A DNA stretch of 40,700 bases from Calidithermus chliarophilus DSM 9957 (GCF_000430045.1 NZ_KE387023.1:1611391-1652090), one strand, 5' to 3'; counted from the first letter of the stretch, positions 16,486 through 27,047 are shown. Notes: a model not told the origin generated them from the sequence alone. Program-made: numbers and translations.

Positions 16486-17442
16486 ATGCTAACCCTGATC
16501 GGAATTGCCCTACTGCTGCTTGGCATCGTCCTGCTGGTCCAACCGGGGCGGCGCAGCCTGGGGGGCTTGGTAGCCATCATCGGCCTGGGGGTCGCCGTGC
16601 TGTCGCAGAGCTTCGTGGTGATCCCCGCCGGGCACGTGGGCGTGGTGTTCAACGTCTTCGGCGGGGTGCAGTCCACGCCGCTGGGCGAGGGATTCCGCAT
16701 CGTGCTCCCCGGCATCCAGAACGTGGTGCTCTACGACGCTCGCCTCAAGGAGGTGACGCTGGCGGTGCCCACCCCGGGCACGCGGCAGCCCGGCCCCAGC
16801 GAGGAAGCCATCACCGCCCGCAGCAAGGAGGGTTTGGAGATCGGGGTGGACGTGACCGTGCAGTACCGCATCAAGCGCGGCGCGGCCGCCCAACTGCACC
16901 AGAACGTGGGGCCGGGCTACGTAGACACCCTGGTGGTGCCGCAGATCCGCAGCAAGGTGCGCGACGCGGTGGGCTTGTTCAACGCCGCCGACCTCATCAG
17001 CACCCAGCGCACCCAGCTCGAGGCCGCCGTCACCCGTGAACTCTCCGAGGACCTGAACGCCCAGCACGTCGAGCTGATCTCGGTGCTGCTGCGCCGCATC
17101 GACATCCCGCAGTCGGTCGCCAAGGTCATCGAGGAGAAGCAGACCGCCGAGCAGCAGGTCCAGGTCGCGGAGAACCGCCGCCGCCAGGCCGAGATCGACG
17201 CCCAGCGCGCGGTGGTACAGGCCAAGGGCGAGCGCGACGCGGCCATCCTCAAGGCCGAGGGCGAGGCCCGCGCCATCCAATTGCGCGGCGAGGCCCTGCG
17301 CCGCTCCCCCGAGGTCATCCAGCTCACCGTGGCCGAGAAGCTCTCGCCCGGCATCAACACCGTGCTGCTGCCCTCGGACGGCAACTTCCTGCTCGACCTG
17401 CGGAACCTGCAGACGCTCAACCGGGCGGCTCCGGCGCGGTGA
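16486..17442 (+). CDS. SPFH/Band 7 (prohibitin-like) membrane protein
   Basis: ATG 16486 follows GAGGGAGGAAAA. The 318-residue product has two N-terminal hydrophobic segments (MLTLIGIALLLLGIVLL and LGGLVAIIGLGVAVL), then a prohibitin-type SPFH domain (IPAGHVGVVFNVFGGVQ; EGLEIGVDVTVQYRIK) and a charged helical region rich in Ala/Glu/Gln/Arg from about residue 220 to 280 (coiled coil). Such proteins form ring-like membrane scaffolds and are linked to membrane protein turnover. No NfeD or protease partner lies adjacent, so its client is unknown. Confidence 0.9.
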   Translation: MLTLIGIALLLLGIVLLVQPGRRSLGGLVAIIGLGVAVLSQSFVVIPAGHVGVVFNVFGGVQSTPLGEGFRIVLPGIQNVVLYDARLKEVTLAVPTPGTRQPGPSEEAITARSKEGLEIGVDVTVQYRIKRGAAAQLHQNVGPGYVDTLVVPQIRSKVRDAVGLFNAADLISTQRTQLEAAVTRELSEDLNAQHVELISVLLRRIDIPQSVAKVIEEKQTAEQQVQVAENRRRQAEIDAQRAVVQAKGERDAAILKAEGEARAIQLRGEALRRSPEVIQLTVAEKLSPGINTVLLPSDGNFLLDLRNLQTLNRAAPAR

Positions 17443-17454
17443 GGGGTGCTGGTG

Positions 17455-17572
17455 GCCGAACGCTGAACGTCGATAGCCGATAGCCGATAGCTCAACGCTT
17501 TTGAAGACAGGGCCCCTCCCCACCGGCGGGGAGGGGTGTTCTTTTCACCCCACACCACAGGCCACGAGCTGT
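17455..17572 (+). repeat. Heptad island C with terminator-like hairpin
   Basis: Units GCCGAAC, GCTGAAC, GTCGATA, GCCGATA, GCCGATA, GCTCAAC run in register from 17455. Then a 9-bp stem CCCCTCCCC / GGGGAGGGG is followed by TGTTCTTTT, so here the GC hairpin could act as an intrinsic terminator for the SPFH gene. CCACAGG- and CCACGAG-type words follow. Confidence 0.78.
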
Positions 17573-17615
17573 CGGCCTCCTGCTTCCGGCTCATGCGCAA
17601 TGTGAGGGAGTGTAC

Positions 17616-17646
17616 TTGTGAGTCCTTGGGGCTGAAGCGGTAAACT
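17616..17646 (+). promoter_or_regulatory. Possible promoter for ABC sugar-importer genes
   Basis: TTGTGA (17616-17621) and TAAACT (17641-17646) are 19 bp apart, longer than ideal, in the gap upstream of the binding-protein gene. A leader of about 45 nt with AAGGAGG would result. Spacing makes this tentative. Confidence 0.35.
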
Positions 17647-17698
17647 GGGCACGCAGGTTTCGATCTAAAGCTTCTGGTTGTGCAAGGAGGAATTCCTC

Positions 17699-18961
17699 AT
17701 GCTCAGATCTTTCGTTCGCGCTCGAGCGTTGTGGGCGGGCTTGCTGGCTTTCGGGCTGATGAGCGCTCAGGCCCAGGTGACCATCACCTACTGGCAGTAC
17801 GATTTCAAGAGCAAGATCGAGGCCATCGACGAACTGATCAAGCGCTTCGAGGCGGCTAACCCGGGCATCAAGGTCGTGCACCAGACCTTCCCCTACGACG
17901 CCTACCAGCAGAAGGTGGGCTCCTCCATCCCCGCCGGGCAGGGCCCGGACGTGGTCAACCTTTTCTACGGCTGGCTGCCCACCTGGGTCAAAGCCGGTTA
18001 CCTGGTCCCGCTGCCGGAGAACCTGGTTAGCCCCAAGCAGGTCGATAACGACTTCGTGAGCATGGCCCAGAGCGCCAAGATGGGCGGCAAGTACTACGGC
18101 CTGCCCACCGCCGTGCGCAGCCTGGCGCTGTTTTACAACAAGGACCTCTTCCAGCAGGCCGGGATTAGCAAGCCGCCCAGGACCTGGGCCGAGTTCTTCG
18201 AGGCCGGCAAGAAGCTCACCGTCAAGCAGGGCGACCGCTACACCCAGATCGGCTACGGCATCTCGCCCGACGGGCAGGACCACCACCTCGTGCGCGAGGT
18301 GCTGCTGCGCCAGATGGGCGGGCGGCCCTACTCCGACGACGGGCGCAAGGTGCTCTTCGGCGGGGCCGAGGGGCTCAAGGCCTTCACCATGTACACCGAC
18401 TGGGTGAAGAAGCACGGCATCGGCATCCCCAGCTTCTTCCCCGGCAACAACGGCTACCGCGACGGCTTCATCGCCGGCAAGATCGGCATGATCATCGATG
18501 GCTCCTTCGCCATCGGCACCATCCGCAGCGGGGCCAAGTTCAACTGGGGCGTGGCCGAGCTGCCGGTGGAGAAGGTCGGGGGGCGCAAGGCCAACTTCGG
18601 CTCCTTCTGGCTCCACGGCATCACCCCGCTGGCCAAGGGGCCCAAGCTCGAGGCCAGCGTCAAGCTCCTCAACTTCATCACCTCGGCGGAGGCCCAGCGC
18701 TACTGGCTCGAGAAGGTGGGCGAGCTCCCCGCCCGCAAGGACCTCATCAAAGACCCCAAGCTCTCCCTTGACCCCGTCTACGGGCCCTTCATCCTCAGCC
18801 TCTCCTACGCCAAGGCCACCCCCTTCGTGGACGAGGCCGCCCAGCGCACGGTGATCGTCAACGCGATCAACCGGGTGCTCCTGCAGAACATGGACCCCGC
18901 GCAGTCGTGGAAGATCGCGGTGGAGGAGGAGCAGAAGATCCTCGACAGCTTCTACAAGTAG
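17699..18961 (+). CDS. ABC transporter sugar-type substrate-binding protein
   Basis: ATG 17699 follows AAGGAGG at about eight bases. The 420-residue product has a signal peptide ending near SAQAQ (residues 1-25) and a family 1 extracellular solute-binding fold: VTITYWQYDFKSKIEAIDELIKRFEAANPGIKV, AGQGPDVVNLF, and later NNGYRDGFIAGKIGMIIDGSF. These bind oligosaccharides, sugars or glycerol phosphates and deliver them to MalF/MalG-type permeases, which follow. The exact ligand cannot be told. No lipobox is evident. No ATPase gene is present; such importers often share an MsmX-type ATPase. Confidence 0.92.
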   Translation: MLRSFVRARALWAGLLAFGLMSAQAQVTITYWQYDFKSKIEAIDELIKRFEAANPGIKVVHQTFPYDAYQQKVGSSIPAGQGPDVVNLFYGWLPTWVKAGYLVPLPENLVSPKQVDNDFVSMAQSAKMGGKYYGLPTAVRSLALFYNKDLFQQAGISKPPRTWAEFFEAGKKLTVKQGDRYTQIGYGISPDGQDHHLVREVLLRQMGGRPYSDDGRKVLFGGAEGLKAFTMYTDWVKKHGIGIPSFFPGNNGYRDGFIAGKIGMIIDGSFAIGTIRSGAKFNWGVAELPVEKVGGRKANFGSFWLHGITPLAKGPKLEASVKLLNFITSAEAQRYWLEKVGELPARKDLIKDPKLSLDPVYGPFILSLSYAKATPFVDEAAQRTVIVNAINRVLLQNMDPAQSWKIAVEEEQKILDSFYK

Positions 18962-18973
18962 CGGGGCAGGGCT

Positions 18974-19028
18974 CAGGGGGCCGGGGTTTGGGTAGGGCTC
19001 TTCCCGTCCCCCTTTCCCCGTCCCCCTG
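18974..19028 (+). terminator. Stem-loop between binding-protein and permease genes
   Basis: CAGGGGG (18974-18980) and CCCCCTG (19022-19028) close a GC-rich structure with internal pairing. Such hairpins after binding-protein genes commonly stabilise the upstream mRNA or reduce read-through so that the binding protein is made in excess. The 3' part also reads as 7-mers (GTCCCCC, TTTCCCC, GTCCCCC, TGAACCC). Confidence 0.5.
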
Positions 19029-19060
19029 AACCCGCCTCCCACGCGCCCTGAAGCCCCCTT

Positions 19061-19966
19061 ATGAAGCGATCCCGGCTCAGCCTGGCCACCCGTGAAGCCC
19101 TGTGGGCTTATGCCTTCCTGCTCATCCCGCTGGCCTTCTTCCTCTTCATCCGCATCTGGCCCGCCTTCCAGGCGCTGTGGCTGTCGCTGTACGACTGGAA
19201 CGCCGACCCGGCCAAGCGGGCCTTCGTGGGGCTCGAGCACTACGCCCAGATGGCCCAGGACCCCCTCATTGCCCGCTCGCTGCGTAACACCCTGCTCTAC
19301 ACCCTCATCGGGGTGCCCGCCCAGTTGGTGCTGGGGCTGGGCATCGCCCTGCTGCTCAACGCCGTGACCCGCGAGCGGCTGCGCGATGTGTTCCGCGCCA
19401 TCTACTTCGCGCCCTACGTGACCCCGGCGGTGGCGGTGGCCTGGGTGTTTAGCTGGATGCTCTCGGCCAACTTCGGCGTCGTCAACGAGATGCTGCGGGC
19501 CGTCGGGCTCCCCGCGCAGGACTTCCTGCGCAACCCCAGCCTGGCGCTGCCCACCGTGACGGCGGTGGTGGTGTGGCAGAACCTGGGCTTCCAGGTGGTG
19601 CTCTTCCTGGCGGGCCTGCAGAACATCCCCCGCGACTACTACGAGGCCGCCCGCATCGACGGGGCCGACGGGCGGCAGCTTTTCCGCCACATCACGCTGC
19701 CGCTGCTGAACCCGGTGATGGTCTTCTCGGCGGTGATCGGCACCATCGCCTTCCTGCAGCTTTTCACCCAGGTCGTCAACCTCAGCTTCACCGACCAGGG
19801 CGGGCCCCTCCACAGCACGCTCACGGTGGCGCTGTACATCTACCAGGTGGCCTTCGGGCGCTTCGACCTAGGCTACGCGGCGGCCATCACGGTGCTGCTG
19901 TTCGCGATCATCCTGCTCATCACCCTGGTCCAACTGCGGCTGCTGTCGCGGCGGGTGGAGTACTGA
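19061..19966 (+). CDS. ABC sugar transporter permease, MalF/UgpA type
   Basis: The 301-residue membrane protein has about six transmembrane segments and the coupling loop (EAA motif) EAARIDGADGRQLFRHITLPLL, which docks to the ATPase. N-terminal YAFLLIPLAFFLFIRIWPAF is typical for MalF/UgpA-like permeases. It pairs with the second permease downstream. No good ribosome site precedes ATG 19061. The next gene is separated by a short heptad-containing spacer, but same direction suggests one operon. Confidence 0.93.
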   Translation: MKRSRLSLATREALWAYAFLLIPLAFFLFIRIWPAFQALWLSLYDWNADPAKRAFVGLEHYAQMAQDPLIARSLRNTLLYTLIGVPAQLVLGLGIALLLNAVTRERLRDVFRAIYFAPYVTPAVAVAWVFSWMLSANFGVVNEMLRAVGLPAQDFLRNPSLALPTVTAVVVWQNLGFQVVLFLAGLQNIPRDYYEAARIDGADGRQLFRHITLPLLNPVMVFSAVIGTIAFLQLFTQVVNLSFTDQGGPLHSTLTVALYIYQVAFGRFDLGYAAAITVLLFAIILLITLVQLRLLSRRVEY

Positions 19967-19974
19967 TGCTTGAA

Positions 19975-20016
19975 GCCGAACGCCCAACGCCCGACGCCAA
20001 CCCGGCAGGCGGCCAG
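19975..20016 (+). repeat. Heptad island D (short, inside operon)
   Basis: Six units: GCCGAAC, GCCCAAC, GCCCGAC, GCCAACC, CGGCAGG, CGGCCAG. It begins eight bases after the first permease stop. It shows that the arrays also occur within co-directional operons. Confidence 0.6.
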
Positions 20017-20053
20017 GTAGGGGAGGGGAAAGGGCCGGCGCAGGGTATCCGAG

Positions 20054-20869
20054 ATGAATAAACGCCTTTCCTCCTTCTTCGTCTACACCCTGCTGACGCT
20101 GGGTGCGTTGGCGATGGTCTTTCCCTTCGTCTGGATGGTGCTGACCTCGCTCAAGAGCTTCCAGGAGCTCTTCGACCTGCGCTGGCTGCCGCAGGAGCCG
20201 ACGCTCGAGAACTACCGCGAGGTGCTCTTCGGCACCCAGTTCCCCCGCTGGTTCCTCAACAGCCTGGTCGTGGCGGGCGTCACCACCGTCTCGGTGTTGT
20301 TCTTCGACAGCCTGGTCGGCTACACCCTGGCCAAGCTGCGCTTCCCCGGCAAGAACCTGATCTTCGTGCTGATCCTGGCCACGCTGATGGTGCCCACCGA
20401 GATGCTCATCATCCCCTGGTACGTCATGAGCGTGGACTACGGCTGGGTCAACACCTTCTGGGGCATCCTGTTCCCCGGCCTCATCAGCGCCTTCGGCGTC
20501 TTCCTCATGCGCCAGTTCTTCGAGTCGCTGCCCAGCGACCTGCTCGACGCGGGCCGCATCGACGGCCTGAGCGAGTTCGGGGTGTTCTGGCGGGTGGCCT
20601 TCCCGCTGGTGCGCCCGGCGCTGGCGGCGCTGGGCATCTTCACCTTTTTGGGCAACTGGAACGCCTTCTTGTGGCCGCTGGTGATCATCCAGACCCCCGA
20701 AATGCGCACCCTGCCCGTGGGGGTCGCGCTCTTCTCGGGCGAGGCGGGCACCGCCTGGCACCTGATCATGGCGGCCAGCAGCCTCGCGGTGATCCCGGTG
20801 CTCATCGTGTTCTTCATCTTCCAGCGCCAGATCATCGAGGGCGTGGTGCTCACCGGGGTCAAGGGGTAA
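20054..20869 (+). CDS. ABC sugar transporter permease, MalG/UgpE type
   Basis: The 271-residue product has six predicted membrane helices beginning VYTLLTLGALAMVFPFVWMVLTSLK, and the coupling motif DAGRIDGLSEFGVFWRVAFPLV. It forms the translocation channel with the upstream permease. The start ATG lies after a GGGAGGGGAAAGGG region 20 or more bases away, so the ribosome site is unclear. The importer lacks its own ATPase gene here. Confidence 0.93.
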   Translation: MNKRLSSFFVYTLLTLGALAMVFPFVWMVLTSLKSFQELFDLRWLPQEPTLENYREVLFGTQFPRWFLNSLVVAGVTTVSVLFFDSLVGYTLAKLRFPGKNLIFVLILATLMVPTEMLIIPWYVMSVDYGWVNTFWGILFPGLISAFGVFLMRQFFESLPSDLLDAGRIDGLSEFGVFWRVAFPLVRPALAALGIFTFLGNWNAFLWPLVIIQTPEMRTLPVGVALFSGEAGTAWHLIMAASSLAVIPVLIVFFIFQRQIIEGVVLTGVKG

Positions 20870-20873
20870 TTTC

Positions 20874-20957
20874 GCTGATAGCCCATAGCTCATAGCCGAT
20901 AGCTACTGAACGGTTAAGTTCCTTAGCCATCGACTATCGACTATCGACTATCGCCCC
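20874..20957 (+). repeat. Heptad island E
   Basis: Twelve consecutive 7-mers fill almost the whole gap between convergent genes: GCTGATA, GCCCATA, GCTCATA, GCCGATA, GCTACTG, AACGGTT, AAGTTCC, TTAGCCA, three TCGACTA, TCGCCCC. No hairpin module and no G-run module are present, so this is a minimal island. Confidence 0.85.
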
Positions 20958-20962
20958 CCCAC

Positions 20963-23470
<2,508 letters not shown>

Positions 23471-23474
<4 letters not shown>

Positions 23475-24217
23475 AGCCCCGTGGGGTGCTCGAGGAAGAC
23501 CCAGGGCAGGCCGAACTCGCGCTCGATGCGCTCGGCCAGGGCCTTCACGCCAAAGGTCTCGGTGTCGTAGTGCCCGGCGTAGATGGCGTTCATGCCCAGC
23601 TCGAAGGTGGGGTGGAAGTTCTGGTGCTTGGGCTCGCCGGTGATGAGCAACTCGGCCCCGGCGGCCTTGGCCTCGGCCACGTAGTCGGAGGCCGAGCCCG
23701 ACACCACCGCCACCCGCGTGACCTCGTTGGGGCCGCCCTGGTGGATGAGGCACTGCATCCCGGTCATCTGGCCCAGCCGGTCGCCGATCTCGGAGAGGGT
23801 GTGGGCCCGGAAGAGCGTGCCGATGAACCCCGCCTCGAAGGGCTCGAGGTTTTGCAGCCCCAAAGCCTGCGCGATCACCGCGTTGTTGCCCACCTCGGGG
23901 TGGACGTCGAGCGGCAGGTGCGAGGCGTAGAGGCTGATGCCGCCCTGGAAGAGGGCCTCGAGGCGCCGCTTGTGAATCCCCACCACCGGCATGACCCCGC
24001 CCCAGAACAGCCCGTGGTGCACGATCATGAAGTCCACGCCCTGCTCGCGGGCCTGCTCGATGGTGGACTGCGCGGCGTCCACCGCCGCGCCCACTTTCGT
24101 CACCCGCTCGGCCCCCTCCACCTGGAGCCCGTTGAGCGAGAGGTCGCGCATCTGCCTTGTGATCTCCTGGGTCTTGAGGAATTCGTCCAGCCAGCGGACG
24201 AGGGTGTCGCGGTGCAT
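23471..24217 (-). CDS. Nif3-like dinuclear metal-centre protein (DUF34)
   Basis: The 248-residue product (start ATG 24217) has VDFMIVHHGLFWGG (His 67-68), YASHLPLDVHPEVGNN, ITGEPKHQNF and AGHYDTETFG, the metal-binding blocks of the NIF3/YbgI family, sometimes named GTP cyclohydrolase 1 type 2 although the function is unproven. Upstream in-frame codons lie inside a heptad array and are not coding. ATG lies seven bases after TAGACT without a ribosome site. First gene of a four-gene coupled operon. Confidence 0.92.
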
Positions 24218-24224
24218 GGGTACA

Positions 24225-24230
24225 AGTCTA
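24225..24230 (-). promoter_or_regulatory. Leaderless -10 (TAGACT) before nif3-like gene
   Basis: On the minus strand TAGACT is followed by seven bases and ATG 24217. The heptad array begins only three bases further upstream, so any -35 element would have to be built from repeat sequence. Confidence 0.5.
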
Positions 24231-24232
24231 CT

Positions 24233-24490
24233 GCTGAACGTCGAACGCTGGACGCCGGGCGCTGATAGCCGATAGCCCATAGCTGATAGCTGGGCACGGG
24301 TCGTGCGGCGTACGTCGTACGTCGTACGCAAGACGCCAAACGCCAAACGCGAAACGCAAGACGCAAAACGCAAAACGCAAAACGTAAAACGTAAAACGCA
24401 AAACGCCTTGTCACCCCCCTATAACAAGGGGGGCTCCTCCCCGCTGGCGGGGAGGGAAGGGGAGGGGCCCACCACAGGCCACACGCCTCC
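24233..24490 (+). repeat. Heptad island F (longest uninterrupted array)
   Basis: Twenty-five 7-mers stay in one register from 24,233 to 24,407: GCTGAAC, GTCGAAC, GCTGATA, GCCGATA, GTACGTC (two in a row), GTACGCA, AAACGCC, AAACGCA, AGACGCA, AAACGTA and variants. Then come a CCCCCCTATAAC-AAGGGGGG hairpin, a CCTCCCCGC-GCGGGGAGG stem and a four-G-run motif at 24,449-24,467. Reverse-strand words GTGGCCT, GAGGCGT, GTGAAGG reach the end of murE. Confidence 0.92.
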
Positions 24491-24492
24491 CT

Positions 24493-25947
24493 TCACCCGT
24501 CTCCCTGAACCCGATGCCCGCGCAGGGCGGTCTGCACCTCCTCCACCTCGTTCCAGGGGATCGCCTCGGTGCCGCGCTCGAGCGTGCGCTCGTGTCCCTT
24601 GCCCGAGAAGAGGACGGTGTCGCCGGGGCGGGCGGTCTCGACGGCGTAGCGGATGGCCTCGCGCCGGTCGCCGAGGCAGACGTGGCGGCGGGGGTCGCCG
24701 TGGGCCTGGGCCATGGTTTGCAGGATGGCCTCGAGGCTCTCGGTGCGGTGGTCCTCCTCGGTGAAGACGGCGAAGTCGGCGAGCTCGGCGGCGACCTGGC
24801 CGATGCCGGTGCGGCGGCTGGGGTCCTGGTTGCCGGCTGCGCCGATCACCACGACCAGGCGGCCGCGGGTGGTGGGGCGCAGGGTCTCGAGCGCCGCCCG
24901 CAGGCTGGCGCCGGTGTGGGCGAAGTCCACGATGGCCCGGAAGGGCTCGGCCTGCAGGAGTTGCATGCGGCCTGGGACGCCCGGGAAGCTGGCGAGGCCC
25001 TGCTGGAGCTCCTCGACCGGGAGGCCCAGCCGGGCGGCGGCGGCCATCGCCGCCAGGGCGTTGTCGGCGTTGAAGCGGCCGACCATGGGGAGTTGAACCT
25101 CGAAGGCGCCGACGGGGGAGCGCACCTCGAACTCGAGCCCCCCCGCGTGCTCGCGCAGCTTCGCGGCGCGCCAATCCCCGGCCGCGCCGTAGCTCCAGGT
25201 GCCGGGCTCCGCGGCCAGGGTGCGGGTCCAGGGGTTGTCGCTGTTGACCACGCGCCAGCGGGAGCGCTCGAGCAGCTTCTTCTTCTCGGCGAAGTAGTTC
25301 TCCATGCTGCCGTGCAGGTCGAGGTGGTCCTCGAAGAGGTTGGTGAAGATGCCCACCGCGTATTCCAGGCCGCGCACCCGCTCGAGCTGCAGCGCGTGGC
25401 TGGAGACCTCGAGCACCGCCCGCCGGCACCCGGCCTCCACGAAGCGGTGGAGCATCTCCTGCACCTGCGGGGCCTCGGGGGTGGTGAAGTGGCCGGGGAG
25501 GAACAGCTCTTCCGCGCCGATCTTGACGCCCACCGTCGAGAGCCGCCCCACCGGGGGCTGCGCCGACTGGAGCAGGTGGTGCAGCAGCACCGCCACGGTG
25601 GTCTTGCCCTTCGATCCCGTCACCCCGGCGAGCTCGAGCCGCCGCGCGGGGTAGCCCCAGAAGGCCGCGGCTAAGTCGGCCAGGGCGGCCCGGTCGTCGT
25701 CCACCTTGCAGTAGGGGACGGGCAGAACCAGCTCCCGGGTGCCCACTACCGCGACGGCGCCGCGCTCGAGCGCCTGCGGGATGAAGTCGTGGCCGTCGAG
25801 GGGCGGGCGGCTCTTGAGGGGGACGCCCCGGACGGCCACGAACACGAAGCCGGGCTCCACCTGCCTCGAGTCGTGGGTCACCCCCCGCACCGGCAGGGCA
25901 GGGGCTTCGCGGCCGAGCAGGGCGAACAGGTCGCGCAGCGTGGTCAC
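24493..25947 (-). CDS. murE: UDP-N-acetylmuramoyl-tripeptide synthetase (MurE), atypical specificity motif
   Basis: Mur ligase of 484 residues adding the third amino acid to UDP-MurNAc-dipeptide. It has DSRQVEPGFVFVAVRG, the ATP loop GVTGSKGKTT (108-117), VLEVSSHAL, FTNLFEDHLDLHG and SMENYFAEKKKL (carbamylated-lysine region). The specificity site that reads DNPR in meso-diaminopimelate enzymes reads EDHR here (398-401, in EEDHRTES). Deinococcus-Thermus murein contains L-ornithine, so Orn is the likely substrate. GTG start lies six bases after TAGAAT. The C-terminal RVQGDG is encoded in heptad words. Confidence 0.92.
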   Translation of the reverse strand: MTTLRDLFALLGREAPALPVRGVTHDSRQVEPGFVFVAVRGVPLKSRPPLDGHDFIPQALERGAVAVVGTRELVLPVPYCKVDDDRAALADLAAAFWGYPARRLELAGVTGSKGKTTVAVLLHHLLQSAQPPVGRLSTVGVKIGAEELFLPGHFTTPEAPQVQEMLHRFVEAGCRRAVLEVSSHALQLERVRGLEYAVGIFTNLFEDHLDLHGSMENYFAEKKKLLERSRWRVVNSDNPWTRTLAAEPGTWSYGAAGDWRAAKLREHAGGLEFEVRSPVGAFEVQLPMVGRFNADNALAAMAAAARLGLPVEELQQGLASFPGVPGRMQLLQAEPFRAIVDFAHTGASLRAALETLRPTTRGRLVVVIGAAGNQDPSRRTGIGQVAAELADFAVFTEEDHRTESLEAILQTMAQAHGDPRRHVCLGDRREAIRYAVETARPGDTVLFSGKGHERTLERGTEAIPWNEVEEVQTALRGHRVQGDG

Positions 25948-25953
25948 GTTCGC

Positions 25954-25959
25954 ATTCTA
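25954..25959 (-). promoter_or_regulatory. Leaderless -10 (TAGAAT) before murE
   Basis: Minus strand TAGAAT, then GCGAAC, then the GTG start. No Shine-Dalgarno sequence is present, as expected for a leaderless mRNA. Confidence 0.55.
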
Positions 25960-26203
25960 TCGGCGGCTCGAGGTGGACGGCCCCGCCCATCGAAAGGTGG
26001 ACGCCGTTCCATCCCGAAGCCGACCACCGTTCGCCCAATGCCGGGCGGAGGGTGCCGCCGGGTAGGCTCAGAAGAACAACCCCCAGGCATGTTCCGGAAG
26101 GAGGCTACCGACCCCGAAGCAACGCTTCACCGGCCCGGATCGCGTCAGGGAGCCGATCCCCGGTTTCCCTCAGCCAAGCCTCAGGAAATAATCAACATAT
26201 CTA
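25960..26203. other. Divergent intergenic region murE / sdrP
   Basis: About 240 nt between the divergent promoters. A GGATCG / CGATCC inverted repeat lies near 26,137-26,160. The rest shows no gene, known riboswitch or heptad array. The 3' 50 bases are AT-rich and lead into the sdrP promoter. Confidence 0.4.
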
Positions 26204-26232
26204 TTTACAAAATCACAATTAAAGACTAGACT
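26204..26232 (+). promoter_or_regulatory. Promoter of the SdrP-like regulator gene
   Basis: TTTACA (26204-26209) and TAGACT (26227-26232) are 17 bp apart in a locally AT-rich stretch. The predicted start of transcription is about ten bases before ATG 26249, leaving a short leader with AAGGAGG. Confidence 0.7.
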
Positions 26233-26248
26233 GGGGAGCAAGGAGGCG

Positions 26249-26866
26249 ATGACCAAAATGCAAAACAGCATCATCGACACCATCGGCTTCCACGCCGGAG
26301 AAATCATCCTCTACCCGGGCAAGCCTGGCCCCAAGGACAAGCTCTACCGGGTGCGCGAGGGGTTGGTGCGCCTCCAGAGCGTGGACGAAGAGGGCAACGC
26401 CCTGACGCTGCGCTTCGCCCGTCCGGGGGAATACTTCGGCGAGGAAGTGCTCTCCGGTGACGAGCGCACCTACTTCGCGGAGGCGGTCACTCGCACCCGC
26501 GTCGATATCGTCTCGCCCGAGGAGCTCACCCCCGAGGAAACGGTCAAGCTCGCCCGCCACCTCGTCAACGCGCTCACCCAGACCTACCGCACCATCCAGC
26601 GCCTGTCGGGCCAGCGCCTGAAGAACCGCATCGCCGCCACCCTGCTCGAGCTCTCCAACACCCCCATCGCCTTCCGCGAGAGCAGTGGCCGCGTAGGCGT
26701 GCGCGCCACCCACGACGAGATCGCTTCGGCCGTCGGTTCGGTGCGCGAGACCGTGACCAAGGTCATCGGCGAGCTCTCGCGCGAGGGCTACATCAAGTCC
26801 GGCTACGGCAAGCTGGTGCTCGAGAACATCCGCGGCCTCGAGGACCTCGCCCAGCAGGCTGCATAA
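26249..26866 (+). CDS. sdrP: CRP/FNR-family transcription regulator, SdrP-like
   Basis: The 205-residue product has an N-terminal cyclic-nucleotide-like barrel (FHAGEIILYPGKPGPKDKLYRVREGLV) and a C-terminal winged helix, with recognition region GSVRETVTKVIGELSREGYI (163-182). It closely resembles T. thermophilus SdrP, an effector-independent activator of stress and redox genes in stationary phase. No FNR-type N-terminal cysteine cluster is present. It precedes a flavoprotein reductase gene, a plausible target. It is followed by a strong bidirectional-looking terminator. Confidence 0.9.
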   Translation: MTKMQNSIIDTIGFHAGEIILYPGKPGPKDKLYRVREGLVRLQSVDEEGNALTLRFARPGEYFGEEVLSGDERTYFAEAVTRTRVDIVSPEELTPEETVKLARHLVNALTQTYRTIQRLSGQRLKNRIAATLLELSNTPIAFRESSGRVGVRATHDEIASAVGSVRETVTKVIGELSREGYIKSGYGKLVLENIRGLEDLAQQAA

Positions 26867-26882
26867 ACTCTCAGCATTTGGG

Positions 26883-26914
26883 AATAAAGGACGGCCTTCG
26901 AGCCGTCCTTTATT
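26883..26914 (+). terminator. Intrinsic terminator after sdrP
   Basis: AATAAAGGACGGC (26883-26895) and GCCGTCCTTTATT (26902-26914) form a perfect 13-bp stem with a six-base loop. The 3' arm ends in TTTATT, so the AT-rich outer pairs substitute for the T-run. It separates sdrP from the reductase gene. Confidence 0.8.
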
Positions 26915-26942
26915 CGTGGCGGGGGAGCGCCGCCGGAAGGGT

Positions 26943-26972
26943 TTGCATTCCCGGCATGCCGGGCGATACACT
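26943..26972 (+). promoter_or_regulatory. Promoter with 14-bp palindrome in its spacer
   Basis: TTGCAT (26943-26948) and TACACT (26967-26972) have 18-bp spacing, and the spacer holds the perfect palindrome CCCGGCATGCCGGG (26950-26963). A regulator bound there would cover the promoter. It lies about 75 bases before the reductase start. A GGAGGAAA follows with no start codon near, so it would give an untranslated leader. Confidence 0.45.
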
Positions 26973-27047
26973 GGAGGAAACAGCTGAGCGGAACCGGGCG
27001 GGACTTACGGTATACCAAAACCGGGGTTCTGTGTTATCTTATTCACC

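Noticed and set aside
24233-24407. Heptad arrays as CRISPR arrays
   Set aside because: Units are 7 bp, degenerate and contiguous. There are no unique spacers, no 23-40 bp repeats and no cas genes.
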